NCBI RefSeq assembly: GCF_017968845.1
Contig: NZ_CP072876.1
Span: forward strand, 186,001 to 250,000
Source of the DNA: Microbacterium sp. NIBRBAC000506063
GTDB taxonomy: Bacteria > Actinomycetota > Actinomycetes > Actinomycetales > Microbacteriaceae
Length of the DNA stretch: 64,000 bases
Direction: 5' to 3'
Within the stretch, counting starts at the first letter, position 1; every line of letters starts with the position of its first letter. Below are positions 1-9,985 of this stretch, piece after piece. A program made the position numbers and the translations under genes. The notes beneath the pieces were generated by a model, which saw nothing but the letters and a program-made list of their open reading frames with translations, made no database searches and was not told where the DNA came from.

Positions 1-2110
1 GGAAGCGAGGCGATCTCGCCGACGATCTCGACACCGGAGTAGGGCTCGGATGCCGCGCCCAGTCCGACCGCCTCGACGACGTCCGGCGAGGCGAGCACCT
101 GCGGCGGGTCCTGATCGGTGGCCAACGCCCCGGCGGAGAAGCCCTCTGCCAGCCCGGACTGGATCGCGGCGAGTTCGTCCACGTCCGTCACCAGGAGTGC
201 CGCGACGACACGACCCTGCGCGGTCGCCACGGAGACGCGATCGGCGACGAAGAAGCCGGTGACATGATCGACGCCGTCGAGGTCGCCGATCGCCTCGATC
301 GTCTCGGCGTCGAAGAACGGGCCGGACACGCTGAGGTCGCCTCCCACCGAGCGCTCCGCCGCGGCGACCGCGCCGCGATCCACGGTCGCCAGCACAAGGG
401 ACGAGAACACGGCGATCGCGACGGCGACGAGCATCGCCAGCACGGCGGTGGTCCCGGCGGCGGGGTCGCGCAGGCTCCGTGCGGAGCCGACGAGGCTCAC
501 CAGCCCCTTGCCCTTCTGGGATCCGCGCAGCACGAGGGCCAGCCACAGCGGGTGCAGGCGCACCGCCAACAGTCCCAGGGCGACGGTGGCGAGCATGGGG
601 GCGACGATGACGAGCGGATCGGCGGATGCCGAGGCACGCCCGATGCCGCGGAAGACGAGCAGCCCCACGGCGATGCCGGCGAGCACGAGGACGAGCAGCT
701 CCGCCAGGCGTGCCCAGCGGTTGCGCACCGGCGCATCGAGATCGGCGCGCCCGCCCGCGAGCGTCTGCGGGCGGAGCACGAGGGCGAGCGCGAGGGCGGG
801 GACGAGCCCCACGGCGACGGCGAGCACCGTCGGCAGCGCTCCGGCGCTCTGCGGAACGAGCGCGATCGCGGCGGCGGTCGCCACGACCGCCGGGATGGCG
901 CCCAGCAACAGCCCCTCGAGGAGCAGGAGCCCGCGCAGTCGGGCGAGGGACGTGCCGCGCGCGGACAGCAGCAGCAGGTCGCCACGACGCCGTCGGATGA
1001 TGAGGCTCGCGGCCAGCACGATGAGCGCGACGCTCACCGCGATCGGACCGACGGCCGCGACCGCGAGCGTCGCGCTGGTCGAGTTCGAGCGCGCGAGCGC
1101 CGTGCTGAGCACCGCGGTCACCTCCGTGCCGAAGCGGGCGCGGGTGTCGAACTCGCTGTTGACGGACAGCGACTGCGCCGTGACCTCGCGCAGGCCCGCG
1201 AGCAGTTCGTCGGGATCCTGGGTGGATGCGGCCTGCGCGTCGATCGGGTACCAGATCAGCATCTCCGCAGAGACGTCCTGCGCGCGCCCGCCGCCGTCCG
1301 GGTCACGCGGATTCGGATACTGGAGGAATGCCGTCGCTGAACGGATCGCCGGCCAGGATCCGGGATCGACATAGGCACCGCCCGTGGCGCTCGGGCGCCT
1401 GTTGCCGTCGTCGAAGAACGTGCCCGTCAGCGTGGAGGGGACGTGGTGGCTCCAGCGGTCGTCCTCCGGATCCGTCGCCTCGACGAGCCCCACGAGGACG
1501 ACGTCGTGCTCGGTGCCCGCCGCGCGCACCTCCCGACCTCCCAGGCGATGAGCTCTGCGGACTGCCGGGTCAGTACGAGCTCGATCGGCTCGCCGTCATC
1601 CCCTGCCACGGCGCGGGCCAGTCTCCCTCGACCAGGGTGAGGTGCTGCTGATAGACGGGGTCCGCGAGCAACTGGACCTGCCCGGTCGGCGATGTGGGCG
1701 GAAACTCCTCCGGAACGACCTCGAAGGCATCCGTGTAGGCGTAGAAGGACGGGGGCGAGGTGATCGCCTGCACCGCGTCACTCGCGTCCGAGCGGATGTC
1801 GCCCAGCCGCTTCTCCAGCGCTCCGAAGACCTCGTCCGCGCCCTCCGTCCAGCCCTCGGTGAGCGACGGATCGGGACTCGGGCCGAAACTCGGCGGCGCG
1901 TTGCGCACCGGTGCGGTCAGGTCACGCGACGGAGTCGAGAGCTGATCGATCTGGAAGGCCACCTCGTCCTGGACGACGCCGGCGAGCACCCGCGGCGGCG
2001 GCGATGAGGAAGGCCGCGAGCAGGGTCAGCACGATGATGACCAGCGCGGCGCTGCGCGGGGTCGCCACGCGTCGGCGCGTCAGCGCGACAAGGCCCGGAG
2101 AGCGGCTCAT
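1..2110 (-). CDS. FtsX-like ABC transporter permease (3' end outside window, frameshifted)
   Basis: Large membrane permease of the FtsX/MacB type, second of a pair. The start is ATG at 2110, which overlaps the TGA of the preceding permease gene in an ATGA. The N-terminus has a basic stretch and then a hydrophobic segment (SAALVIIVLTLLAAFLIAAA). A long extracytoplasmic region follows (about 2000 to 1150), and then several hydrophobic segments near 1090-1000, 960-830, 700-600 and 480-400, the usual layout of FtsX repeats. The reading frame changes near 1975, 1610 and 1500 at C/G runs, so I join the pieces. The 3' end lies left of base 1. No ATPase subunit for this pair is visible; it may lie beyond the left edge. 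Substrate unknown. It probably acts with the permease at 2107-4799 as a heterodimer. Confidence 0.65.
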
Positions 2111-4799
2111 TCCGCCTCCCTCATCACGGCTGCCAGAAGTCGCGGCGCGCGCACGCTCGCCGCGATCGCGATGAAGGCGGCCGCAGCGACCAGGACGGCT
2201 GCGGTCAAGAGCACCGGCGGCACGACGAGCGCGATCGGATACGTCTCGGCCATGCCCGCATAGGCGGCACGCGCCAGGCTCGGCACGATGAGCCAGGCCG
2301 TCAGGAGCCCGGCGAGGACACCCCCAGGACGCCGAGCGCGATCGCGAAGGCGTCCTCGGTCGCACGCACGCGCACCGCTCCCCGACGGCCGGTGCCGAGG
2401 ACCGCCAGGATTCCCAGCTCCCGGGCGGACCCGTCACCCCGGGAGCGACGCAGCACCAGCACGACGATGGCGAGGAGCACCGCTCCCGCGGCGGCGAGGA
2501 GGAAGGCCAGGGCCGTCTCGAAGGCCTTGGCGGCTGCCCGCGGATCGGTGATCGCCACCCGGACGCCGCCGATGGCGGCATCCGCCTCCTCCGCCACCAG
2601 GACGGGGTCGACCGTCGCCAGCCACAGCTCGTTGTCGAGGAACGCCTCGGCGGTGCTGAGAGCGACGGAGGTGAGGTCGGCGAGGATGCCCGAGCCGTTC
2701 GGTGCGCCGGGGAGCATCGGGACGACCTCGACGATCTCGACGTCGAGGGTGAAGGCGAAGGAAGACATGCGGAGGGAGACGTGCGATCCTTCCTGGACGT
2801 TCATCGACGCGGCCACGGACTCCGTGATCACCGCGGGCGTGCGGGCGGGCACGTCACCGGCGACAGCGCGTGTGGCATCCGGCTTGGTGGCGTTCCACGC
2901 GGGTGCCCGTGTCTCCATTCTCAGACCTTCCTCGGTCTGCTCGATCGCGCCGCCCATGCCGCGGAAGCCGTCGAAGTCGAGCCGCTCGCCGGAGGCCGCC
3001 ACGCCGACATCCACGGTGCTGTCGTACCATCCCCGGTCGACATCGATGGCGGCGTCCACGGCGACGACCCGCCAGGGCCCGCGCCGGGGAGCTCGACCTC
3101 GACGGTCCGCTCGGAGTACGTCTCGTAACTGACGAAGACGTCGCCGCCCTCTTCGTCCCGGTCCAGGATCTCGAGGTTCGTCGCCTGTGCGCGGACGAGT
3201 GCTCCGTCACCCGCGACCAGGTGCACCGTCGCCGTCACCGCTTGTGCCGGCTCCTGCCAGACGTTCCCTCCTCATCCTCGTACGTTCCGCCCTCGGGAAC
3301 ACGGAGCATGATCTCCAGAGAGGTGGCGTCATCCGGGAGGGCTACCCCCGCGGCGGGGAAGGCCAGCCGTTCGCCGAGCGCCGCGGGATCGATGAGCCCG
3401 TCTCCGTCCAGCATCGTCGCACCGAGCTGAGACGACTGCGCGGCGAGGATCGGTATCTGGCCGTCGGCGCCGCGTGCCATCACCGTCCGGACGCGCATCG
3501 AGGCGTCGACGCCCTCCACCCCGTGATCGCGCTCCGATCCGCGTCCTCGGGCACCGAGGTCACCCGCACGTCCGCCCCCACCCGGATCTCCTCGGGGGTG
3601 TCGCCCAGAGCGCTGAGGCTGCCGAAGTACGCCAGCGACAGCGCGATCGTCGCGGCGGCGAAGGCCACCGTCCCCGTCGTCAGCGCGTGCCGTCCCGTGC
3701 GCCGGGCGGCAAGGCGCAGCGGCAGTACGGGATGAGTCCGCGGCTGCGGGAGGTCAGCGCGGCGGCGAGGGCGGCCAGCGGCCCGGCCAGCACGACGGCG
3801 ATCAACGCGAACAGCGCCAGGACGAGCGCGGGCGCCACGGCGATGAGCGGATCGATCGCGCTCTGCCCGTTGCCCTGGACGATCACGGGGTGCCCGCCTG
3901 CCAGAACTGCCAGGCCGCCAGGCCCGTCACGATCGTCAGGAACAGCACCGCCGAGATCCCCGTCAGCACGTCCCCGCGCACCGAGCGGCGATCGACGCCG
4001 CGCAGGGTCGAGATCGTGATCGTGAGCAGCCCCACGAGCGCGAGCGCCGCGGCGGCCGCGGCGACCGTGAGCAGCGGCATGATCGTGCCGCTCCACAGCC
4101 AGGTCAGCAGCATCCCCGCCGCCGCGCCCACGGCGCTGCCCGCCACCAGCACGGGAAGCGCCTCGGCCACGGCGATCCGCGTCAGACGACCCTTGGACAT
4201 CCCGCGCGCACGAAGCAGCGCCCGCTCCTCCAGCCGGGTGCGGACGGGCTCGACGGATGCCGCGGCGACGACCACGAGCGCCAGCAGCCCGACCACCCCG
4301 ATCGCCACGGATGTCGGCCCTCGCCGCGTCTCGATGCCCTCGCTGAGCGCGCGCAGCGTCGTGCGCAGCCCACCGGAGACCTGCACCGTCTCGCCCGACG
4401 CCGCCCGCACCTCCCGCGGCAGATCGGGAAGCGTCGCGGACAGGACGGCGGCCGAGTCGCCCGAGAACCGCGCCGGATCCGGCCGGAGGACGAACACGCC
4501 CTCGCCCTCGTCCTCGGCGCGAAGCGCCCCCGCGGCCCCATCTCGGCCAGGGCACGGTCGATCGCGGCGAGGCGTTCCGCGGAGTCACCCGCTCCCGACT
4601 CGAAGCGCACCACGACCCGGTCCCGATCGCCGGATGCCTCGTCGATCGCCTCCAGCGCTGCCGCCGACTCGAAAGCGCGCACGGCGCCGACGATGCCGGT
4701 CACGAGCATCGCCGCGATCGCCGCGATCAGCGCAAGGGCCAGCAGCGAACCGGCGCCGGAGCGCGCCCGCTCGCGAAGAAAGCCGAGCCGCTGCGTCAT
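2107..4799 (-). CDS. FtsX-like ABC transporter permease (frameshifted)
   Basis: About 898 residues once breaks are joined. The start ATG at 4799 lies 36 bases after the oppDF-like gene. The N-terminal membrane segment (LLALALIAAIAAMLVTGI) is followed by a large outside domain. A central block of hydrophobic helices lies at about 4340-3780 (residues LLALVVVAAA, GAAAGMLLTWL, ALALVGLLTI, VLFLTIVTGLAAW). A second outside domain follows, and then C-terminal helices at 2540-2440 and 2320-2150. This repeated TM-domain-TM plan is typical of long actinobacterial FtsX/MacB permeases. The frame shifts at least six times (near 4510, 3890, 3690, 3490, 3240, 3070 and 2330), always near C/G runs. The gene stops at 2107 inside the start of the next permease. 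Probably exports or extracts lipids or peptides with a separate ATPase; this is inference. Confidence 0.65.
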
Positions 4800-4835
4800 C
4801 AGCGCGACGAGGAGGGAGGTCTCGGTGTCATATGG

Positions 4836-6509
4836 TCAGAGGCCGAGGGTTTCCTGCCGCAGGCGACGGCGTTCGCGCTGCTCCGACGGATCCGGCACCG
4901 GAACGGCGGAGATCAGTCGCTGAGTGTAAGGATGCTGCGGGTTGCGCAGGATCTGGTCGCGCGTTCCCGTCTCGACGAGCTTGCCGTTGTGCATCACCGA
5001 GATCCGGTCGGCGAGCTGGTCCACGACCGCGAGGTCGTGCGTGACGAAGAGGCAGCCGAACCCGAGATCGCGCTGCAGCTCCTTGAAGATGTCCAGCACG
5101 CGGGCCTGCACCGACACGTCCAGGGCGCTCGTGGGCTCGTCGGCGACGAGCAGCTTCGGCTTGAGGGCCAGTGCGCGGGCGATGCCGACGCGCTGGCGCT
5201 GACCGCCGGAGAGCTCATGCGGATAGCGGTTGCGCATCGAGCGGTGCAGCTCCACGGCATCCAGCAGCTCCTCGACCCGCGTGTTCATCTCCTTCTGCGA
5301 GTACTCCCCCGCCAGCAGCAGCGGCTCGGCGATCGACTCGCCGATCGGGATGCGCGGGTTCAGCGACGACCCCGGGTCCTGGAAGACGATGCCGATGTCG
5401 CGGCGGATCTTGCGCAGGTCGCCCGCGGAGACGCCGACCATGTTGCGGCCGGCGACCTCCAGAGTCCCCGAGTGCGCCGGGAGCAGGCCGATCGCCGCCC
5501 GGCCGATCGTCGTCTTGCCCGAGCCCGATTCGCCCACCAGGCCCATGACCTCGCCGCTGCGGATCTCCAGGTCGACGCCGTCGACGGCACGGAACGCCGG
5601 AACCCGGCCGCGCTTGGGGTACTCGATGACCAGATCGGTCATCTTCAGCACCGCATCGGACTCGATGCGCTCGGCGGCCTCTGCGGCATCCGTCACCCCG
5701 GTGCCCAGGTGCGGCACCGCCGCCAGCAGCGCCTGCGTGTAGGGGTGCGTGGGTGCGGTGAAGATGTCGTTGACGCTGCCGTGCTCGACGACCGCGCCGT
5801 CCTTCATGACGATGACCTGGTCGGCGAGGTCGGCCACGACGCCCATGTCGTGCGTGATCAGGACGATCGCCGAACCCATCTCGGTGTGCAGACGCCGCAT
5901 GAGATCGAGGATCTCGGCCTGCACCGTCACGTCGAGCGCCGTGGTCGGCTCGTCCGCGATGAGCAGCTTCGGGTCGTTCGCCATCGACTGCGCGATCATC
6001 GCGCGCTGGCGCTGTCCGCCCGAGAGCTGATGCGGGAAGGAGTCGAACGCCTTTCGCGGGTTGGGCATCTCGACCTGCGTGAGCAGCTCGATCGCCCGCT
6101 CGGTCGCCTGTTTGCGACGCATGTTCGGGTGGTGCACCTGCAGCGCCTCGACGATCTGGAACCCGATCGTGTAGACGGGGTTCAGCGCCGTCATCGGCTC
6201 CTGGAAGATCACCGAGATGCCCTGGCCCCGCACCTTGCGCAGCTTGCTGACGGGCGCGCCGATGAGCTCGTCGCCACTGAGCTTCGCGCTGCCGGTCGCC
6301 CGGCCGTTGGCGGGGAGCAGCCCCAGGATGCCCATCGAGCTCGTGCTCTTGCCCGATCCCGACTCGCCCACGACGGCGAGCACGTCTCCCGGGTTGAGCG
6401 TGTAGTTGATGCCGCGCGCGGCGGAGACCCATTCGCCGTCGACCCAGAAGTCGACCGCGAGATCGCGCACTTCGAGGACCGGTGCGGTACCCGTCTGTGT
6501 GTTCGTCAC
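4836..6509 (-). CDS. Fused oligopeptide ABC transporter ATPase (OppD-OppF type)
   Basis: 557 residues, intact. Two complete ABC ATPase domains lie in one chain, each with Walker [10 protein letters not shown] (near residues 43 and 326), an LSGGQRQR signature and a Walker B ([16 protein letters not shown]). Each half ends in the oligopeptide/dipeptide C-terminal tail ([29 protein letters not shown]), which in this family precedes nickel/oligopeptide specificity regions. I chose GTG at 6509 because the reading frame upstream of it is low-complexity and GAAAGG stands at SD distance; the frame itself stays open to 6824. The protein would energise the OppB/OppC permeases encoded at 7167-9898. It is separated from them by an opposite-strand gene, so it probably has its own promoter in the 49-base gap at 6510-6558. 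Confidence 0.93.
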   Translation of the reverse strand: MTNTQTGTAPVLEVRDLAVDFWVDGEWVSAARGINYTLNPGDVLAVVGESGSGKSTSSMGILGLLPANGRATGSAKLSGDELIGAPVSKLRKVRGQGISVIFQEPMTALNPVYTIGFQIVEALQVHHPNMRRKQATERAIELLTQVEMPNPRKAFDSFPHQLSGGQRQRAMIAQSMANDPKLLIADEPTTALDVTVQAEILDLMRRLHTEMGSAIVLITHDMGVVADLADQVIVMKDGAVVEHGSVNDIFTAPTHPYTQALLAAVPHLGTGVTDAAEAAERIESDAVLKMTDLVIEYPKRGRVPAFRAVDGVDLEIRSGEVMGLVGESGSGKTTIGRAAIGLLPAHSGTLEVAGRNMVGVSAGDLRKIRRDIGIVFQDPGSSLNPRIPIGESIAEPLLLAGEYSQKEMNTRVEELLDAVELHRSMRNRYPHELSGGQRQRVGIARALALKPKLLVADEPTSALDVSVQARVLDIFKELQRDLGFGCLFVTHDLAVVDQLADRISVMHNGKLVETGTRDQILRNPQHPYTQRLISAVPVPDPSEQRERRRLRQETLGL

Positions 6510-6558
6510 TGGCTTCGGCCTTTCAGAAAAGTTCACGCCGCGTCTGCGACGATGGGGG

Positions 6559-7155
6559 ATGTCCGATGCTCTCGTACTCCGTCCCCGGTTCGGTCGTATT
6601 CTGGCGGTCGTCGTCGGCGCGCTGTGCGCCGTGGCCGCGGTGATGATCGTCGTGCAGTCGCCCGCTGACGCGTGGCGCGTGCTGCCGCTGCCCGCCCTGT
6701 TCGCCTTCGTGACGTGGGCGGCGTACTGGCAGCCCAGCGTCCGCGTCGCCGACGACGGCGTGACGGTCGGAAACGTCTTCCACACCGAGCACGTGCCGTG
6801 GGGGCAGATCGCCCGCATCGACACGCGCTACGCGCTGACGCTGTACACCTCGAACGGCCGTGTGACCGCGTGGGCGGCTCCGGCGCCCGGCCGCCACTCG
6901 ATCCTCTTCGCCGACCGCAAGCAGGGCGAGCACCTGCCCGAATCCAGCTACGTCGCCGGATCCGTCCGTCCGGGAGATCTCGTGAACAGCGAGTCGGGCG
7001 CCGCCGCCTACGTCGTGCGCCGGCAGTGGGAGAAGCTGCGCGACGCCGACCGGCTGGTCGACGACGGCTCGCCCCGTCGGATCCGCGTGCACACCCTGAC
7101 GATCGCGATCACCGTGGTGCTCGTGACCGCCGTCGCGCTGGGAGCGTTGCTCTAG
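6559..7155 (+). CDS. PH-domain-like membrane protein
   Basis: 198 residues. Two hydrophobic helices at the N-terminus (about residues 12-30 and 38-56) are followed by a beta-rich segment (VRVADDGVTVGNVFHTEHVPWGQIARI) with the fold signature of bacterial PH / YdbS-like domains, and a last hydrophobic helix at residues 177-198 (TLTIAITVVLVTAVALGALL). Such small PH-domain membrane proteins are widespread in actinobacteria without a settled role. The gene runs opposite to its neighbours and splits the peptide-transport cluster: its 5' end is 49 bases from the ATPase gene and its 3' end is 11 bases from the end of oppC. Intact, with codon use like its neighbours. Function unknown. Confidence 0.7.
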   Translation: MSDALVLRPRFGRILAVVVGALCAVAAVMIVVQSPADAWRVLPLPALFAFVTWAAYWQPSVRVADDGVTVGNVFHTEHVPWGQIARIDTRYALTLYTSNGRVTAWAAPAPGRHSILFADRKQGEHLPESSYVAGSVRPGDLVNSESGAAAYVVRRQWEKLRDADRLVDDGSPRRIRVHTLTIAITVVLVTAVALGALL

Positions 7156-7166
7156 CCGCATCCGGA

Positions 7167-8350
7167 TCACGTCCTGCTGGGTGTCTCTGACGCAGCAGTC
7201 GAGTCGGCCGTGCCGCGGCCGGCCTTGCGGTTCTGCCACCAGGTGCGCAGCTCCTGCATCGGGCCGTCGAAGTTCGGCACGCGCTTCTGGCGCGGGTCGA
7301 AGGCATCTCGTAGACCGTCGCCGACGAAGTTGATGCACAGCGCGATGACGACGATGAAGATGCCCGGCCACCAGAACAGCCACGGCCGCGTGGAGAACGC
7401 GCCCTGGTACTCGTTGATGAGCTGCCCCAGGGAGATGTCCGGCGTGCGGATGCCGAAGCCCAGGAAGCTCAGCGACACCTCGATGATGATCGCCGCACTC
7501 ATCAGCAGCGTCGAGTTCACGACGATCACGCCGACCGCGTTGGGGAGGATGTGCTTGAAGATGATGCGCGCATCACTGGCTCCGGCCACCCTCGCCGCAT
7601 CGACGAACTCGCGTTCTCGCAGCGCGAGGAACTCGGCACGCACAAGACGGGCCAGACCCGTCCATGCCAGTGCCCCCAGGAGCACGCCGATCGTGAAGGC
7701 GTTGCCGCCGAAGGTGAGAGCGAGCACCGCGGCGAGGACGAGGATCGGGATGATGATGACGACATCGGTGAAGCGCATGAGCGCCGAGTCGATGAAGCCG
7801 CGGTAGAAGCCCGAGATCGCGCCGATCACGGTGCCCAGCACCGTGGCGATGATGCCCGCGAGGAACAGAACCAGCAGGGACTGCTGTGCACCGCGCATCG
7901 TGCGGGCGAACATGTCTCGACCCAGGTCGTCCTGACCGAAGGGGTGCTCCCCGCCGACAGCGGCCACAGCGTCATCGTGGGCTGGCGTCCGTTGACGATG
8001 TCGTAGCGCGACCACCAGTCCTTGGGCCACCAACCGTGGATGCGGAAGCCGTCCATGACCAGGACGCCCGCGGCCGGATCGACCACGAGTCGCCCGTCGC
8101 CACCGATGACGACTCCGACGGAGGTGTAGGCCAGGAGCACCACCAATCCGAAGACGATCAGGGAGACGATCGCCGCACGGTGGCCGAAGAAACGTTTGCG
8201 GACGATCTTGCCCTGGCTCAGGCCCGCGACCTGCCGCTGCTCGATCGACAGCTCACTGCCGCGTGACTCGTGTACGTCCTCGCCGGGAAGCGTGCCGATC
8301 GGGTTCGGGTCGAACTCTGGTTCGTTGTTCGGTTCAGTAGGAGTGCTCAT
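7167..8350 (-). CDS. Peptide ABC transporter permease OppC/DppC (one frameshift)
   Basis: About 394 residues after joining one break near 7955. The N-terminus is cytoplasmic and polar, followed by one helix (AAIVSLIVFGLVVLLAYTSV). A loop follows with the family landmark EHPFGQDDLGRDMFARTMRGA, and then five helices. The EAA loop that contacts the ATPase is EFVDAARVAGASDARIIFKHILPN. The start ATG at 8350 is one base after the oppB stop (TGACATG), so the two are translationally coupled. With OppB it forms the membrane channel fed by the lipoprotein at 9986-11767 and driven by the fused ATPase. The break falls in the CCCC run of the loop and is read as an assembly error. Confidence 0.88.
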
Positions 8351-8351
8351 G

Positions 8352-9898
8352 TCAGCTCACCCGGATTCGCGGATCGAGTGCCGAGTACAGCAGGTCGGCG
8401 ATGATGTTGAAGATGACGGCGAGGGCACCGGTGACGAGGAAGAAGCCCATCATCAGGTTGACGTCGGTTCTGCCCAGGGCGTCGGTGAAGACCGCACCCA
8501 TGCCCTTCCAGGCGAAGACCGTCTCGGTGATCACCGCCCCGCCGATGAGTCCGCCGAAGTCGAAGGCGACGATCGTCGCGATCGGGATCATGGCGTTGCG
8601 GAAGGCGTGGCGCATGACCACGACGCGCTCGGAGAGGCCCTTGGCCCGCGCCGTGCGCACGTAGTCCTGGTTCATGACCTCCAGCAGGCTCGCCCGCGAG
8701 TAGCGCGTGTAGGCGGCCAGCGAGATGATCATCAGCGTCAGCGTCGGCAGGATCAGGTGCGTCGCCGAGTCCAACATCTGCAGCCAGTAGTCGTCGCGTC
8801 GGTCGATCGCCGGCGTCGTCGCGCCGATCGTGGAGATCACTCCGCTGGAGAGCGGGATGATTGAAGTGAACGTCGACCAGCGCTGGAACATCTGATCCAG
8901 CACGAGCGGCAGGACGCCGAGTGCGCCGGCGAAGGCGGCGAGGCGGGCCAGATTCATCTTCCGGTCGCCGCCCAGGGCGAAGCCGATGACCCCTCCGATG
9001 ACGGCGAGGATGAGGGCGGCCACGGCGATCGTCCACCACGCGTTGCCGAGGAAGAACAGGTACTGGAACGGGAAGTACAGCGCGAGCGGCGCCACCACGC
9101 CGGCCAGCCCGAAGGCGACCAGCGCAGGACGATCGCGCAGCCCTGTGGTCAGGCTCGCCACGATCAGCGAGGCCGCGATCGCGAACAGCGCGATGCCCAC
9201 CAGCCCCATCGAGGGCTCCTTGAACCAGTTCGTCAGGTCCAGCAGCAGGAGGAGGAGTCCGGCGCCGATGCCGGTGAAGATGAACGTGCGGATCCGGGTT
9301 TCCAGCCCCCGCCGACGATCGACATGAAGACGAAGCCGGAGGCGAGTGCTATGACGATGAACATCCACCAGGGGATGTAGGGGTCGCCGAGGAACTGGTT
9401 GAAGGCGATCGCCCCGTACTGCTTGAGCAGCACCGCGACCCAGAACACGGGAAGCGAGTAGAAGACGAAGGTCGCGAAGGTGACTGTGTAGTCGTAGCCG
9501 CTGTACTGGCGAAGCGCCGTGGTCATGCCGATGGCCACACCGAAGAGGATGGCGAGGACGGTCGCGGCGGTGACCAGCTGGAGCGTGGAGCCCATCGCGG
9601 TCGCGATGACGGCGGTGACGGGAAGTTCACCGCGGGCGACGGAGATCCCGAGATCGCACTGCCCGATGAAGCACCCGGCAGCGCCGCCGAGCCACGAGAA
9701 GTAGCGAAGTACAGGAGGGGTTTCGAGTTGAAGCTTTTCGGTCAGGTCGGCGATGAGGAACTGCGCGTTCGGATCGCGACTCTGTCGGAGTTCGAGAAGT
9801 GGGTCGCCCGAATTGGCCGTCAGCACGTACACGATGAACGATGCGACGAACAGGACGATGAGGGTGGCGACGAGTCGCCGTGCGACGAAGGAGAGCAC
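8352..9898 (-). CDS. Peptide ABC transporter permease OppB/DppB, oversized (one frameshift)
   Basis: About 515 residues after joining a break near 9305. Usual OppB proteins have about 310-340. The N-terminus (MLSFVARRLVATLIVLFVAS) and the C-terminal half (LLEVMNQDYVRTARAKGLSE EAA loop, FNIIADLLYSALDPRIR end) are classic. Between the third family helix (VFYSLPVFWVAVLLK) and the EAA half, about 165 extra residues carry some five additional hydrophobic stretches (for example TGIGAGLLLLLLDL, VGIALFAIAASLIVASL, WTIAVAALILAVIGGVIGF). The insertion is in frame and rich in Leu/Ala/Val. It reads like a block of extra membrane helices, not contamination. Upstream is the substrate-binding gene; downstream oppC follows after one base. 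Confidence 0.88.
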
Positions 9899-9931
9899 CT
9901 GGGGTCCTTAGAACAAGAGCTACCGGCATGG

Positions 9932-9967
9932 CCGGTGGGCCGGATGCAGGGGCATCCGACCCACCGG
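9932..9967 (-). terminator. Hairpin between oppA and oppB
   Basis: Arms at 9932-9947 and 9952-9967 pair 15 of 16 bases (ccggtgggccggatgc with gcatccgacccaccgg) around a four-base loop. There is no U-tract. In this position, just after the stop of the binding-protein gene and before the permeases, such a stem usually acts as a partial terminator or an RNA 3'-end stabiliser that lets the binding protein be made in excess. Confidence 0.6.
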
Positions 9968-9985
9968 TGTGATGCAGGATCCGCC

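Noticed and set aside
264..1340. Plus-strand open frame of 358 residues across the partial FtsX permease
   Set aside because: Polar Arg/Gly/His-rich shadow; the minus strand has the helix pattern of a permease.
4932..6668. Plus-strand open frame of 578 residues across the OppDF gene
   Set aside because: Antisense shadow, rich in Arg/His/Asp with no domain.
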